Source: JAHRVQ01 sp029941905
Lineage (GTDB): Bacteria > Pseudomonadota > Gammaproteobacteria > Pseudomonadales > Azotimanducaceae
Direction: 5' to 3'
DNA: 64,000 bases
NCBI GenBank assembly: GCA_029941905.1
Contig: JAPYTQ010000007.1
Location: 1-64,000, forward strand
A model generated the notes under the pieces. It was given only the letters and a program-made list of their open reading frames with translations. It ran no database searches and had not been told where the DNA came from. Position numbers and translations under genes: made by a program. Below are positions 1 through 9,240 of this stretch, piece by piece (positions within the stretch are counted from its first letter, which is position 1; each line of letters starts with the position of its first letter).

Positions 1-493
1 ATGCCTCATCAAGATCTTTAGGTGCTGTTACAGCCATCATATCAATGTACGGTGTCGCGTAGGGATTTTCGAGATCTATGATTTCACTGATAGCGCAGTC
101 ACTACCACCATCAACGGAGCTCCGTATTGCTTCTTCACATTCTTTGAAATACTCCTCCCGTGCTTTCGACTCGTTATCATCCAGCGGCCTGCCATTGTAA
201 TTGTAATGCGCGGCATAATGATATTTCTCGATAACAGCACCCTGATTTTTCGCAAAATCTGTAAAGGGGTTGCTTTCGTCAATATGGTTTTTAGCATCAG
301 GTCCAGCGACCAGGTAAGCACAACCCAAATCAAACCAGACATCAGGGGCAATTTCTTCACTGTAAGCACGACCACCAATACGATGAGCGCCTTCTACCAC
401 GATAAATGAAACCCCCTGTTTAGTAAGTTCTTTGGCGGCTGATAAACCGGCAGAACCAGCACCGATAATAATGACATCTGTTTGCTTAGGCAT
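1..493 (-). CDS. Flavin-containing amine oxidase family protein, N-terminal part (cut by window edge)
   Basis: The reading frame starts at the ATG ending at 493 and runs off the window. The first residues MPKQTDVIIIGAGSAGLSAA form a classic dinucleotide-binding beta-alpha-beta fold (GxGxxG-type), followed by VVEGAHRIGGRAYS, which matches the E-x-x-x-x-x-GGR pattern of the flavin monoamine oxidase/phytoene desaturase superfamily that binds FAD. These enzymes oxidise amines or C-C bonds in the cytosol. Only about 164 residues are visible, so the substrate cannot be named. It is transcribed away from the amidohydrolase at 774, leaving a shared divergent promoter region at 494-773. The FAD-binding assignment is firm; amine oxidase as opposed to a desaturase-like flavoprotein is likely but not certain. 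Confidence 0.75.
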   Translation of the reverse strand, partial: MPKQTDVIIIGAGSAGLSAAKELTKQGVSFIVVEGAHRIGGRAYSEEIAPDVWFDLGCAYLVAGPDAKNHIDESNPFTDFAKNQGAVIEKYHYAAHYNYNGRPLDDNESKAREEYFKECEEAIRSSVDGGSDCAISEIIDLENPYATPYIDMMAVTAPKDLDEA

Positions 494-773
494 AACTTGG
501 AAATGGACCCCAAAAATCCCTTCATTCTACCTTCAATTTAACGGATGTTACTTCCTGAGGATTGCCATGGCAATTTAGCTACGCGGGTGCTGCGCCGACT
601 TGAATGCGAATGTCTATTCATTTCCGACTTGGAGCAACCCTGGCAAAAATAGTGTGGACAAAATAATTAGGGACCGCCAACATATACCAATTAGTTTTTG
701 TATCTGCCTGGATGCTCACTTTCAGCTGAGCAACTCTTGATCAACAAAAATTAACCAACACGAAAAGGTGACC

Positions 774-2216
774 ATGAACTGTTCTTTCCGATTTGCTGCC
801 GTTACCCTTCTAATTGTTCTAGTGCAGGTACCCATGCACGCACAGGTCTCTGAAGCGGAGGAAATAGAACTTGTCATTCGTGGAGGCTGGGTATTTGATG
901 CTCTTCACGATACACGTCGTCGCAACACCGGCATCGTGATTCAAAATGGCCTAATCGTTGAAGTTGACGCCGAGTTGTCGCAGCTGACTCTGCCGGTGAC
1001 CAATGTCATGGATTTACAGGATTCTGAGACGATCCTTCCCGGCATGATCGATTTACATGCCCATTACAACCTTGATCTTATCGACAAGGGCCGTGTCGAG
1101 GAGGTTGTTCACAATGGCGTTATATTTCTTGCCAATGGTGTGACGTCTACCTGGTCAGCAGGGGAATACTATCCCGAGCGAGTTATCACGCAACGTGATC
1201 TGATTGATGCGGGTAAAGCGATTGGTCCGCGTTTGTTTGCGTCCGGGCCCTATTTCGGTGCGTTTCGATGCGAATACAGCATCAAGGTGGCTGCAGACGA
1301 ATGCACGGCATGGCCAAACGATATTACCGAGAAGGAGATTCGAGACGAGGTGGACAAATGGGCCGGGCAAGGTGTGATTAGCATCAAGATCAAACAGGCA
1401 ACGCCCGGCGAAGCAAAAATACTGATTGAGCAAGCGCACAAAAACGGCATGACAACAACAGGGCATCTCGCAAATTACAACGTCGAGTATGACATACACT
1501 TACGAGACGCTATCCTGATGGGTATTGACCGCATTGAACACCAGCTCACGCTAGGAAGCGGCGGCCCGCGAAGTATGGAAATGCAGCAGATGGTCGAGTT
1601 GATCCTGGAGCACCAGGTTTATTATGATGCCAACCTGCAGATGTACGGCGGCATCAATCTGCGTCGGGAACATCCATCTGAAATGCTCTGGACCGATGAA
1701 GCAAAGTACTTCACGCCTTATACGCAAACACTACTTGAACGGCGCGGTCCCCCGCCTCCGGAATCGGATGAAGCCGAGTTTACACAGCGGGTACTGGAGC
1801 TAATGACGCTGTACGAATCCGGTGGCGAAAATCTTCTCATCATTGGGACTGATGAGCCCGTGTACACCAACCTCTTACCAGGTTTCGCTTATCATCGTGA
1901 ATTGCTCGCGATGACCTATGCCGGTTTACCGCCAGCCGTGGTCTTGAAAGCAGCGACAATTAATGGCGCACAGGCGCTGGGTATTGAAGACAGACTGGGC
2001 TCAATTGAGCCTGGAAAGCTGGCGGATCTTGTTGTGGTGAGAGGAAATCCCGTTGATGATATCAAGGCCGCACGCGATATCAAATATGTTATCAAGCAAG
2101 GTATTGTTCACGACCCGAAACTGTTACTCAGGTCCGCAGAGGGAAAGATCGGACCGCTCGGACCTGATGATCACGCAGATTGGGCGCTCAAAATCAGACC
2201 CCTGCGGGATAAATAG
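774..2216 (+). CDS. Secreted metal-dependent amidohydrolase (imidazolonepropionase-like)
   Basis: The protein has about 480 residues. It starts with a signal peptide (a hydrophobic stretch ending near MHAQ), so it acts in the periplasm or outside. The amidohydrolase-superfamily ligands are all visible: HAH in GMIDLHAHYN, a Lys in ISIKIKQ, His in TTGHL, His in RIEHQ, and the catalytic Asp in IIGTDEP. The C-terminal strand DRLGSIEPGKLADLVVV is the typical composite-domain return. I chose the ATG at 774 because AAGG at 765-768 is a correctly spaced ribosome binding site; a GTG at 768 in the same frame has none. The substrate is unknown; family members hydrolyse cyclic amides or peptides. It is a single gene followed by a good terminator hairpin. 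Confidence 0.85.
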   Translation: MNCSFRFAAVTLLIVLVQVPMHAQVSEAEEIELVIRGGWVFDALHDTRRRNTGIVIQNGLIVEVDAELSQLTLPVTNVMDLQDSETILPGMIDLHAHYNLDLIDKGRVEEVVHNGVIFLANGVTSTWSAGEYYPERVITQRDLIDAGKAIGPRLFASGPYFGAFRCEYSIKVAADECTAWPNDITEKEIRDEVDKWAGQGVISIKIKQATPGEAKILIEQAHKNGMTTTGHLANYNVEYDIHLRDAILMGIDRIEHQLTLGSGGPRSMEMQQMVELILEHQVYYDANLQMYGGINLRREHPSEMLWTDEAKYFTPYTQTLLERRGPPPPESDEAEFTQRVLELMTLYESGGENLLIIGTDEPVYTNLLPGFAYHRELLAMTYAGLPPAVVLKAATINGAQALGIEDRLGSIEPGKLADLVVVRGNPVDDIKAARDIKYVIKQGIVHDPKLLLRSAEGKIGPLGPDDHADWALKIRPLRDK

Positions 2217-2242
2217 ACTGTAGTTGCCCAATACTCCCGCAG

Positions 2243-2264
2243 GAGCCCCAATCTGATGGGGCTC
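2243..2264 (+). terminator. Rho-independent-type terminator after the amidohydrolase
   Basis: GAGCCCCA (2243-2250) and TGGGGCTC (2257-2264) form a perfect 8-bp GC-rich stem with a 6-nt loop. It is followed by a short T-containing tail (aagtttct) 27 bp after the amidohydrolase stop. The T tract is weak, so efficiency is uncertain. The hairpin also lies downstream of the convergent beta-glucosidase gene and could serve both strands. Confidence 0.6.
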
Positions 2265-2367
2265 AAGTTTCTATTCAGTACTGCACTAATTGTCACCATT
2301 TCATCCCTTCAAACAACGTACGGCCGCCGCGTGTGACGGAGAAAGGACCTGAGTGACGGATTGCAGA

Positions 2368-4809
2368 TTACTCGCTCTTGACCGGCGTGCCTTTCAGGAA
2401 TTTGAGCCAGTCGCCATTCATGCAATGGATGAGACGGCACATTAGTTTCTCGCTGAGCTTACCCTGGCTATGAGCCACCAACCCTCGCAATGGCATTTCG
2501 GCAGTAATGGCATCGAACATCCGCCGATCATGGTCACTTATATCACCAAGTTGCGCGAGCATCATTTTGCGCACCAGGTTCCGAAGCTGTCGACCAAGCC
2601 AGGTCCCCTCCACTTCCAGCAGGGTGGAATTCATCTGAAAAGGCTCGCTGGGTAATGGCTCAGGAATTGTACGCTGCAGCAGTGCTGCATAAACCTGATC
2701 ATTAAAATCCAGTGACTCAGGGTTGAAGTAACTTGTGAGCGCACCACTGCGCTTACCGATCGACCTGTCACCTTTCAAACTGATGTCTTGTGTAAGACGA
2801 ATGTCTTCCACGGACGCACCTGCAGAAATGGTAAATTCATCTGATTCGACTACCCAGCTGTTCTCGTCACAGTGCCAGAAGGCAAATGATCGATGGTCAA
2901 GGTGAATGGTAACCTGGCGCATTTCGCCTGGTTCCAGCATGACCTTCTCAAACCCTTTCAGCTCTCTTGCAGGCCTGTGCACAGATGCATTGGTTTGGCC
3001 AACATAAATTTGGACAATCTCTGCTCCACGGCAATCACCGGTGTTTTTAATTGTGACTTTGATCTCCAGCTGGTCAGCTTCTTTCATATTGAATGGTTCT
3101 TCCGAGTTTTTGTCACCGACTGCGTCGATTCTCAGATCGGAATACTCAAAGGTCGTGTAAGACAAACCGTGTCCAAATGGATAGGCAACCGGTTTGCGGA
3201 TGGTATTGAAATAACGGTAACCCACCCAGATACCTTCTCTATACTGGCTCTGTCGTGTTTCGCCGGGAAACCAGGATTGGCTTGGGATGTCCTGGAGTTC
3301 AAGGGGAAAAGTTTCTGCTAACTTGCCACTGGGGTTGCTCAGGCCGAACAGAATATCCACCAATGCCAATGCACCTGCCTGTCCTCCCAGGTAGACTTCC
3401 AGAATGGAAGGTATGGCGTTTGACTCAGGGAATGTTACGGGTGCGCCGTTCTGCAACACCAGTATGACTTTTTGGTGCAGGCCCTTCAGCGCCGAGATCA
3501 AGTCCAGTTGGCCCTGTGGAATATTCAGATGGCTCCGATCGAAGCCTTCGGATTCATATTCAGGGGTCAAACCGGCAATAAGGATAACTTTGTCCGCCGA
3601 TTCTGCCGCCTCAACGGCCTCCGTTATCAAGCCCTCTGATGCCTCGCCAGTCATCAGATAGCCATCTGCATAAGCAACTTCTACTCCGTGATCCGAGGCG
3701 TATTGGTTAATGGCATCAAGTGGCTGAACCAGCCGGGTTGGATTAATCTGCGAACTGCCGGAGCCCTGGTATCGGGTTTCTTTTGCAAGGGCGCCAATCA
3801 CCACGATGCGATCACTGGATTTTAACGGCAGCGTCGCATTTTCATTCTTAAGTAATACACAGGCTTCAATTGCCGCCTGTTTAGCCAGTTCGTGGTGGGC
3901 TTGCTTTGAATAATCAAAATCGTCGTTGCCGCCTTGTTTCGATGTCAGTATCAGATTCAGAACACGGCCAACAACCAAGTCGAGTTCGTCTGTCTGTAAT
4001 GTACCGTCTTCTATGGCGGCCAATATTTTGCTGGTATTCACCATGCCACTAGAAGGCATCTCAAGGTCTTGCCCAGCCCTGATGCCCTGCACTCTATCGT
4101 GGGTTGCTCCCCAATCGGTCACGACCAGTCCGCTAAAGCCCCATTCGTGCCTCAGAATATCGGTGAGCAGGCGTTTGTTTTCAGACAGATAGACGCCTTC
4201 CAATTTGTTGTATGAACACATGATGGTCCATGGATTCGACTGTTTAACCGTGATCTCGAACCCGGGCAGGTAAATTTCACGCAGAGTGCGTTCATCCACA
4301 ACGGCATCGACAACCATGCGCCCGGCTTCATGGTTGTTAACTGCATAGTGTTTTAGGCTGCTGCCTATCCCCTGGCTCTGAACGCCTTTTATCCATGCGC
4401 TGGCCAATTCACCCGAAACATAGGGATCTTCGGAAAAATACTCGAAGTTACGGCCACCCAGGGGATTGCGTTTAATGTTTACACCGGGTCCAAGCAGCAC
4501 GCTCACTTTCTCGGTTCGACACTCTTCGCCCAGCGCAACGCCCACAGAATGAATCAGCTCGCGGTTCCAACTGGCAGCCAGACCTGAAGCGGTTGGAAAA
4601 CAAGTTGCCGGAACTGAATTGCTGATTCCCAGATGATCAGCTTCATCCGGCTGCTTGCGCAGGCCGTGTGGTCCGTCTGTCACCATAATTGACGGCAGAC
4701 CCAATCGATCTATTGCCTGCAGATGCCAAAAGTCGGCACCGGAGCACAACTTCGCTTTTTCCATCAGCGTGAGCTGTTTCAACAATTCGCTGTGAGTTTG
4801 ATCAGACAT
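2368..4809 (-). CDS. Glycoside hydrolase family 3 beta-glucosidase
   Basis: This 813-residue protein hydrolyses terminal beta-linked glucose or related sugars. The GH3 N-terminal TIM-barrel domain occupies roughly residues 15-290, with the substrate-binding KHYAVNNHE around 153-161 and the catalytic nucleophile Asp232 in GLVVTDWGATHD. The alpha/beta sandwich domain follows (about 310-540), then a fibronectin type III-like domain (AEIVQIYVGQTNASVHRPARELKGFEKV, about 600-680). The last 110 residues are an extra tail of unknown role. No signal peptide is visible, so it is probably cytoplasmic and acts on imported oligosaccharides or glycosides. It lies 109 bp from the next gene on the same strand and may be co-transcribed with it. 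Confidence 0.92.
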   Translation of the reverse strand: MSDQTHSELLKQLTLMEKAKLCSGADFWHLQAIDRLGLPSIMVTDGPHGLRKQPDEADHLGISNSVPATCFPTASGLAASWNRELIHSVGVALGEECRTEKVSVLLGPGVNIKRNPLGGRNFEYFSEDPYVSGELASAWIKGVQSQGIGSSLKHYAVNNHEAGRMVVDAVVDERTLREIYLPGFEITVKQSNPWTIMCSYNKLEGVYLSENKRLLTDILRHEWGFSGLVVTDWGATHDRVQGIRAGQDLEMPSSGMVNTSKILAAIEDGTLQTDELDLVVGRVLNLILTSKQGGNDDFDYSKQAHHELAKQAAIEACVLLKNENATLPLKSSDRIVVIGALAKETRYQGSGSSQINPTRLVQPLDAINQYASDHGVEVAYADGYLMTGEASEGLITEAVEAAESADKVILIAGLTPEYESEGFDRSHLNIPQGQLDLISALKGLHQKVILVLQNGAPVTFPESNAIPSILEVYLGGQAGALALVDILFGLSNPSGKLAETFPLELQDIPSQSWFPGETRQSQYREGIWVGYRYFNTIRKPVAYPFGHGLSYTTFEYSDLRIDAVGDKNSEEPFNMKEADQLEIKVTIKNTGDCRGAEIVQIYVGQTNASVHRPARELKGFEKVMLEPGEMRQVTIHLDHRSFAFWHCDENSWVVESDEFTISAGASVEDIRLTQDISLKGDRSIGKRSGALTSYFNPESLDFNDQVYAALLQRTIPEPLPSEPFQMNSTLLEVEGTWLGRQLRNLVRKMMLAQLGDISDHDRRMFDAITAEMPLRGLVAHSQGKLSEKLMCRLIHCMNGDWLKFLKGTPVKSE

Positions 4810-4918
4810 TTCGCGTCCTCGTCAGGCGTCACTTGAGTCAATCACACCTGGTCCGGAAAGTCTCATTAACATCGGTACAGCAAGGTTTATTGGCAATCTG
4901 TGTTGAAGTAGAACGCCC

Positions 4919-6832
4919 TCAAGCTTTTGCCAGCGCCGCATCATAGCGATCAGATGCCAGTTTGACGCATAGCGGAACATCCTCCTGTAAAAGGAATCGT
5001 TTCGATACCAGATCGTTTGCCGCTTCTTTAATACTAGTCAGGTAATCTTCTCGAGATTCGTATCGTCTGTGGATTTCTTCTGCAGCGAAAAACTTTGTCG
5101 TCCCAATGTATTGAAGCAGCTGCCCGGCACCACCTGTGGATTCGTGCCGTGGATTAAAGCCGGTATGCACACCCACAGGGAATGAGATATCGGGCATCGG
5201 GATACCGGCAATTTCGTTACCATTTTTGCCCACGGCTGAGACCGGTGAATCGATTCCCGGGCCTGTTATTGTGGCAGGGAAAACACCTACCCCCTCGTCC
5301 ACTGCACTGCCCAGATCGAGAGGATGCAGCTGATTCAATTGCTCAGGATCTGGCAGTGCGATCTGTTGCTGCTTTGATAACTGCATGATGACATCGGCTC
5401 GTCGTGCTGCCGTTTGGTCCTGCCATCTTGGAAAAGCACTATCGGGAGGTTCGGTGTCATGCTTAACCCAGGCCAGAAGGTTGGCAACGGCGGCCCGCAG
5501 CAGCGGACGATAGTCGATGACATTAAAGCTGTTCGCACCTCGGCCAAAAGGACCCTCGTCTATTGGTGGCAGCAGGCCACTTCCATGCTGGGTGGACGAA
5601 AAGAGATACCTGCGAACTTCCGCAGGTGGTTCGACATCGTCGCCTGATAGAAAGTCGATGTGTGAGAGACCGGCATCACCCCGCCAGTACTCTGCTGCCG
5701 TGTCCGTGTAAAAGATCTTTGGGACGCCTCCACGCCGATATTGTTTATCCAGCAGGCCTTTATTATTCCCACCGTTGTCTGTTTGCCTGCTATCTGCATA
5801 GGGAAAGAGGTGACCAACGCCTGGCGTTGGTTGTACAGAAGGCTGAGCGTAACGAAAATTGAACTCACCGCGTCGTCCCCCTGCGACGTGAATCAGCATT
5901 CCATCGAAAGCCTGTTGTCCCCGCTCATTTACATTGAGTCCGTGGTAGAGAAATGTGCGAAGAAACCGGCCACATTGAGACACGCCCTCACCGATAACAT
6001 GAGAGAGATTACCAGGGAAAGGTGCTTCTTTTAGATAAACAGCCATATCGCGTAACGCCAGCAAACCGGCCCCAACAACCTGACAGGTTCGCGGCTGATA
6101 GATCAGATCATAAATCCGCCCCTTCTCAAAACCCCCTTCCAACCACACATATTCGTTGCTGGGATAGGACACTTCACCATCACCCGCCCTGGCGAACTGC
6201 CATCGGTTCCGGGGTATTGTGGTCGGTTCCGCATAGACACCGTCACGCACCAGTAGCACTGCATCTGGATCATCAACTTCCATCGGTGGGATTGCGTTGT
6301 GATTACCAATGCTGCCAACATGCTGATCTGTCAAGAGTAGCTCCTTAACCTGCGCATGGGGTTGGAAGCGGATCTGCATCTGGCCACTCTCTGGACTCGG
6401 CACGATGGGCGCATTGAGTCCCAAACGACCTGTTCCTGTCGGCACATCCCACTGCCAACCACAGAATACAAGGGTCCATCCCTGCCGGAACAGATAACCA
6501 TCCCCCGGTTCAATAATGTTGTCGTCTTCAACCAGCTCGCATAAATTAATGATCCTGTTGGCAACCCGATGGCCCCGATTCGGTACTTCCAGTAGTGCCG
6601 CACGATTGCCGCCGTCTACTGGCGACAGAATTGTCACATCTCCAGAAAACCGAACCAGCCCATCACTATCGCGCTCTGCATACTGTAGATCCGTAATGCA
6701 CTGGTTAGATTCATCGAGTGGGTCTACCGCATAGTATGCGATGCCATCTATTCGCTCATAGGCATGGTCTTGAAAAGAGGCGCCTGCGTTAAAGGGCTCT
6801 CTTTGTTGTATTTCAATTCGTTCAACTGGCAT
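4919..6832 (-). CDS. Alpha/beta hydrolase domain-containing protein (Abhydrolase_10-like)
   Basis: The protein has 637 residues. It resembles the large hydrolase-like family often annotated only as 'alpha/beta hydrolase domain-containing protein'. The telling block is GEGVSQCGRFLRTFLYHGLN: related proteins as I recall them carry G-x-S-Q-S-G-R-F-L-R, so the putative nucleophile Ser is kept while the second Ser is Cys here. Another typical block is NGGNNKGLLDKQYRRGG. No signal peptide is visible. The C-terminal half contains a conserved GVHTGFNPRH segment. It is transcribed just downstream of the GrdB-like selenoprotein (42 bp apart), so the two may be co-expressed. Hydrolase fold is likely; the reaction is unknown. 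Confidence 0.7.
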   Translation of the reverse strand: MPVERIEIQQREPFNAGASFQDHAYERIDGIAYYAVDPLDESNQCITDLQYAERDSDGLVRFSGDVTILSPVDGGNRAALLEVPNRGHRVANRIINLCELVEDDNIIEPGDGYLFRQGWTLVFCGWQWDVPTGTGRLGLNAPIVPSPESGQMQIRFQPHAQVKELLLTDQHVGSIGNHNAIPPMEVDDPDAVLLVRDGVYAEPTTIPRNRWQFARAGDGEVSYPSNEYVWLEGGFEKGRIYDLIYQPRTCQVVGAGLLALRDMAVYLKEAPFPGNLSHVIGEGVSQCGRFLRTFLYHGLNVNERGQQAFDGMLIHVAGGRRGEFNFRYAQPSVQPTPGVGHLFPYADSRQTDNGGNNKGLLDKQYRRGGVPKIFYTDTAAEYWRGDAGLSHIDFLSGDDVEPPAEVRRYLFSSTQHGSGLLPPIDEGPFGRGANSFNVIDYRPLLRAAVANLLAWVKHDTEPPDSAFPRWQDQTAARRADVIMQLSKQQQIALPDPEQLNQLHPLDLGSAVDEGVGVFPATITGPGIDSPVSAVGKNGNEIAGIPMPDISFPVGVHTGFNPRHESTGGAGQLLQYIGTTKFFAAEEIHRRYESREDYLTSIKEAANDLVSKRFLLQEDVPLCVKLASDRYDAALAKA

Positions 6833-6874
6833 TTACATTTCTATTCCTTGTCTACACTGAATATTTCCAAATCG

Positions 6875-7822
6875 CTAGTGCTTTTTGGCGGCTACCGTAT
6901 CGTCCCGCACTTTTTGTCCAATCTCCTTGATCTTGTCGAACTCCGCTCTGCGACGCTTAATTTCTTCTTTGGGGATACGCTCTACATTCTGGAAATCAAG
7001 TTTCCATTCTGCATCGTCTGACCAGCGTTGAGGTGATTGGACGGTGGTACGCGGACCTGGCGCGCGCTCAAGTACCTTCAAGGCTAACTCAAGCGTTTCG
7101 GCTTGAGATATTGCATCATTCGGTTTTCCCGCTGAATTGCCCAGGGGGAAATCGGTAAAAACAAACCTTGGCACACCACAATGTTCAACAATATCCTTGG
7201 CACTACCCATTATGACGGTGGGAATCCCCCTTTCTTCCAGATAACGTGCTGTCAGACTCACGGTCTGATGGCAGACAGGTCAGTTAGCGGCAATGACTGC
7301 AGCTTCGACCTTATCTTTCTGCAGCAGTGTCAAGACGTCGCCACAGTCCTGCTCAATGGTTGTCAGCTGACTCCGGTTCGTGGGTATACCATAAAAACGG
7401 GGTGAGACTTCGCCAATGCGGCCATTCTCTGCAGCTCTTCGCAGTGCCTTTAATGGAAAGAATGAGTTGATGTCTTCAGCGGTTGTGTATTTCCGATCGT
7501 AACCGAGATGAGAAATACCAAGAAAGCGGTCCTCATCACTTGGTGCTGAATAAACCTCGTAAAACTTTGCTGCAGCGTTGTAAGCAGCACCTGGTCCCTG
7601 ATCTCCGGCATTCTTCTTCAAGGGGCCCGCGGTTGTAATCAACCCAACTCGCAGTTTACTCAGGGATTGTTTAATTTCCGTAAACGGAACATCCGCATAC
7701 TGCGCCCAACGGTATGGATTGCCATAACCAAGCGCAAGGTAATAGTCACGTAATCGCTGCATATACGGTACAGGCAGATCATGTGGTTGCAGGAAATTGA
7801 GTACATTCTCACTTTTCGCCAT
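6875..7822 (-). CDS. GrdB/PrdB-family selenoprotein (glycine/betaine/proline reductase-like), UGA read as Sec at residue 181
   Basis: A conventional gene caller splits this gene at the UGA at 7280-7282, but the frame is open on both sides and both halves belong to one family: the selenoprotein B-like part of glycine/sarcosine/betaine/D-proline reductases. The UGA sits in A-A-N-(U)-P-V-C-H-Q-T, a UxxC redox motif (Sec181, Cys184). A hairpin fitting a bacterial SECIS follows directly (7252-7268). The start is the ATG ending at 7822, with GGAG six bases upstream, giving 315 residues. Family members reductively cleave C-N bonds using a selenol; in aerobic marine bacteria the stand-alone homologues have no proven substrate. 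It is followed by the alpha/beta hydrolase. Confidence is high for one interrupted family member and fairly high for selenocysteine. Confidence 0.85.
7252..7268 (-). promoter_or_regulatory. Candidate bacterial SECIS hairpin for the GrdB-like selenoprotein
   Basis: Counting from the base after the UGA, TCAGAC (12-17) pairs perfectly with GTCTGA (23-28) around the loop CGTGA. The loop carries G at 19 and 21 and U at 20. Bacterial SECIS elements lie inside the coding region just downstream of the UGA, with a G (often GU) in the apical loop about 16-37 nt away. A lower helix, CTG (2-4) with CAG (29-31), is possible. Confidence 0.7.
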
Positions 7823-7900
7823 AGTGGACTCCAATTTGAACGACAATAATGTTACAGCAGACGAGGGTCTGGTCGATATGAGTTGAGCTGCCCGCATGAC

Positions 7901-8560
7901 TCATTCAATCAATTTCAACTTCTCCTCCGGATCCGTCAGGAAGTTAAAGTATTTTCCAGCAACAATCCAGGCAACACCATAGGCACACAATGCGGTCGCT
8001 TCACTCCAGTATACAATGCGCAATTCTTCCACAATCTGATTATCCACAAAGAGCTTTGCTACGACAATCACCGCTATGCTGGCAAGCATGACGGAGCCAC
8101 AGACGAAGTAGATCCTGCTCCGCACTCCTTTTTTCCCGCCCTGTCCTTTGGTATCAAATCTAAAAGGCATAAAACAAAAACCTGCGAGAATTAAAAAGAG
8201 AACAGCTGCGGCGGTAAAGTGAATAGTCGAAGTGATACCCGGGCCAGCGACGTTGCAACCCGGCTCGCTGATCTGGCAAACAGTAGGGAAAAGCGCAACA
8301 AATATTGCCGCAACGGAAGCCGCCTTGCTCGCCCTTGCCTGCTTCGTTGAGAAACCGTTGTAAGCCCACAAAAAAGCGCCGACAATGAACAACATCCCAA
8401 CAAATTCATCGCGAGCCTCGGTGTAATATGACGCGCTGATAGACGTCAGGGGTTTTGACGCTACGATGCTTACAACAAAAGGCAGGGATAATGCGATAAT
8501 CCCTATAAGCAAACGAAGTGCTCTATAGTCAAATACCGTATCTCTTTTTTCACTAGTCAT
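7901..8560 (-). CDS. Hypothetical six-helix membrane protein
   Basis: The 219-residue protein is dominated by hydrophobic segments: LLIGIIALSLPFVVSIVA, FVGMLFIVGAFLWAYNGF, AASVAAIFVALFPTV, FTAAAVLFLILAGFCFMPF, IYFVCGSVMLASIAVIVVA and ATALCAYGVAWIVAG. It is therefore an inner-membrane protein with about six helices. An acidic-aromatic loop, SASYYTEARDEFVG, follows the first helix. It resembles uncharacterised DUF998-like proteins in layout, but I cannot claim membership. It lies 78 bp upstream of the GrdB-like selenoprotein on the same strand, so a shared transcript is possible. Confidence 0.7.
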   Translation of the reverse strand: MTSEKRDTVFDYRALRLLIGIIALSLPFVVSIVASKPLTSISASYYTEARDEFVGMLFIVGAFLWAYNGFSTKQARASKAASVAAIFVALFPTVCQISEPGCNVAGPGITSTIHFTAAAVLFLILAGFCFMPFRFDTKGQGGKKGVRSRIYFVCGSVMLASIAVIVVAKLFVDNQIVEELRIVYWSEATALCAYGVAWIVAGKYFNFLTDPEEKLKLIE

Positions 8561-8682
8561 ACCTGTCCCCTCAATTTCTGCCTAATCTCACTACAGTTAT
8601 TACCAAACTACACGAACGCCAAGTCATATAGCCTCAAATTTAAGCAAGTGCCATACTTGATCGTTGTTCAGAATACGTGGAT

Positions 8683-8892
8683 TATTCTATCTATATTCTT
8701 ATCCACGCGATATCAGTCGATGATTTTGGAGTAGCTTNNNNNNNNNNNNNNNNNNNNNNNNNNNNNNNNNNNNNNNNNNNNNNNNNNNNNNNNNNNNNNN
8801 NNNNNNNNNNNNNNNNNNNNNNNNNNNNNNNNNNNNNTATTCTATCTATATTCTTATCCACGCGATATCAGTCGATGATTTTGGAGTAGCTT
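8683..8892. repeat. Assembly gap with 55-bp duplicated ends (8683-8737 and 8838-8892 around 100 N)
   Basis: Bases 8683-8737 and 8838-8892 are identical over 55 bp and enclose exactly 100 N (8738-8837). This is a scaffolding artefact, not a biological repeat: two contigs end and begin with the same k-mer. True length between the flanks is unknown; the contigs may simply overlap by 55 bp. No gene crosses the gap on either strand. Confidence 0.9.
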
Positions 8893-9240
8893 CGCGTTCT
8901 GCAAACCTGTCGCCTGTGACCATGACCCTGACGCGCCTTCAGCGAAGATGCCCACGATGATCACTCCGGCGTCTGCCGTGAGGACGTTGCGGTCCGCCGC
9001 AGTATGCGAACTCTTCCACTACAAGCAGTCGTTCATCGGTTGCAGATAACGAGAGTGGGTTCAATTGGCCGCCTGATCTTCAGGCTTACACGCGGTAGGG
9101 TTGATCACTGAGTCATCGGCCCTATATGATCGAGCGTCGGACCCGAATCTAGCACGCCATGGCGACTGACTTGCCCCCAAGGTCGGTTTCGAGCCGACGA
9201 TGCCATTCAAATCGCTGCTTCCGTGGCGGTGCCAACGTGC
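8893..9240. other. 348 bp without a recognisable gene
   Basis: The stretch is GC-richer than the flanking AT-rich 8560-8740 and has no convincing reading frame on either strand. Short peptide-like pieces can be read on the minus strand but are interrupted by stops. It could be the eroded end of a lost gene, possibly the boundary of an insertion that caused the contig break at 8738. I see no RNA gene. Confidence 0.4.

Noticed and set aside
76..409. Open frames on both strands inside the first 500 bases
   Set aside because: They are out-of-frame shadows of the FAD amine-oxidase-like gene, which explains the region fully.
768..773. GTG at 768 as start of the amidohydrolase
   Set aside because: The AAGG site is correctly spaced only for the ATG at 774, which also gives the cleaner signal peptide.
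8893..9240. Possible transposase remnant beside the first assembly gap
   Set aside because: Minus-strand peptide pieces are short and interrupted by stops; I could not match them to a transposase motif.
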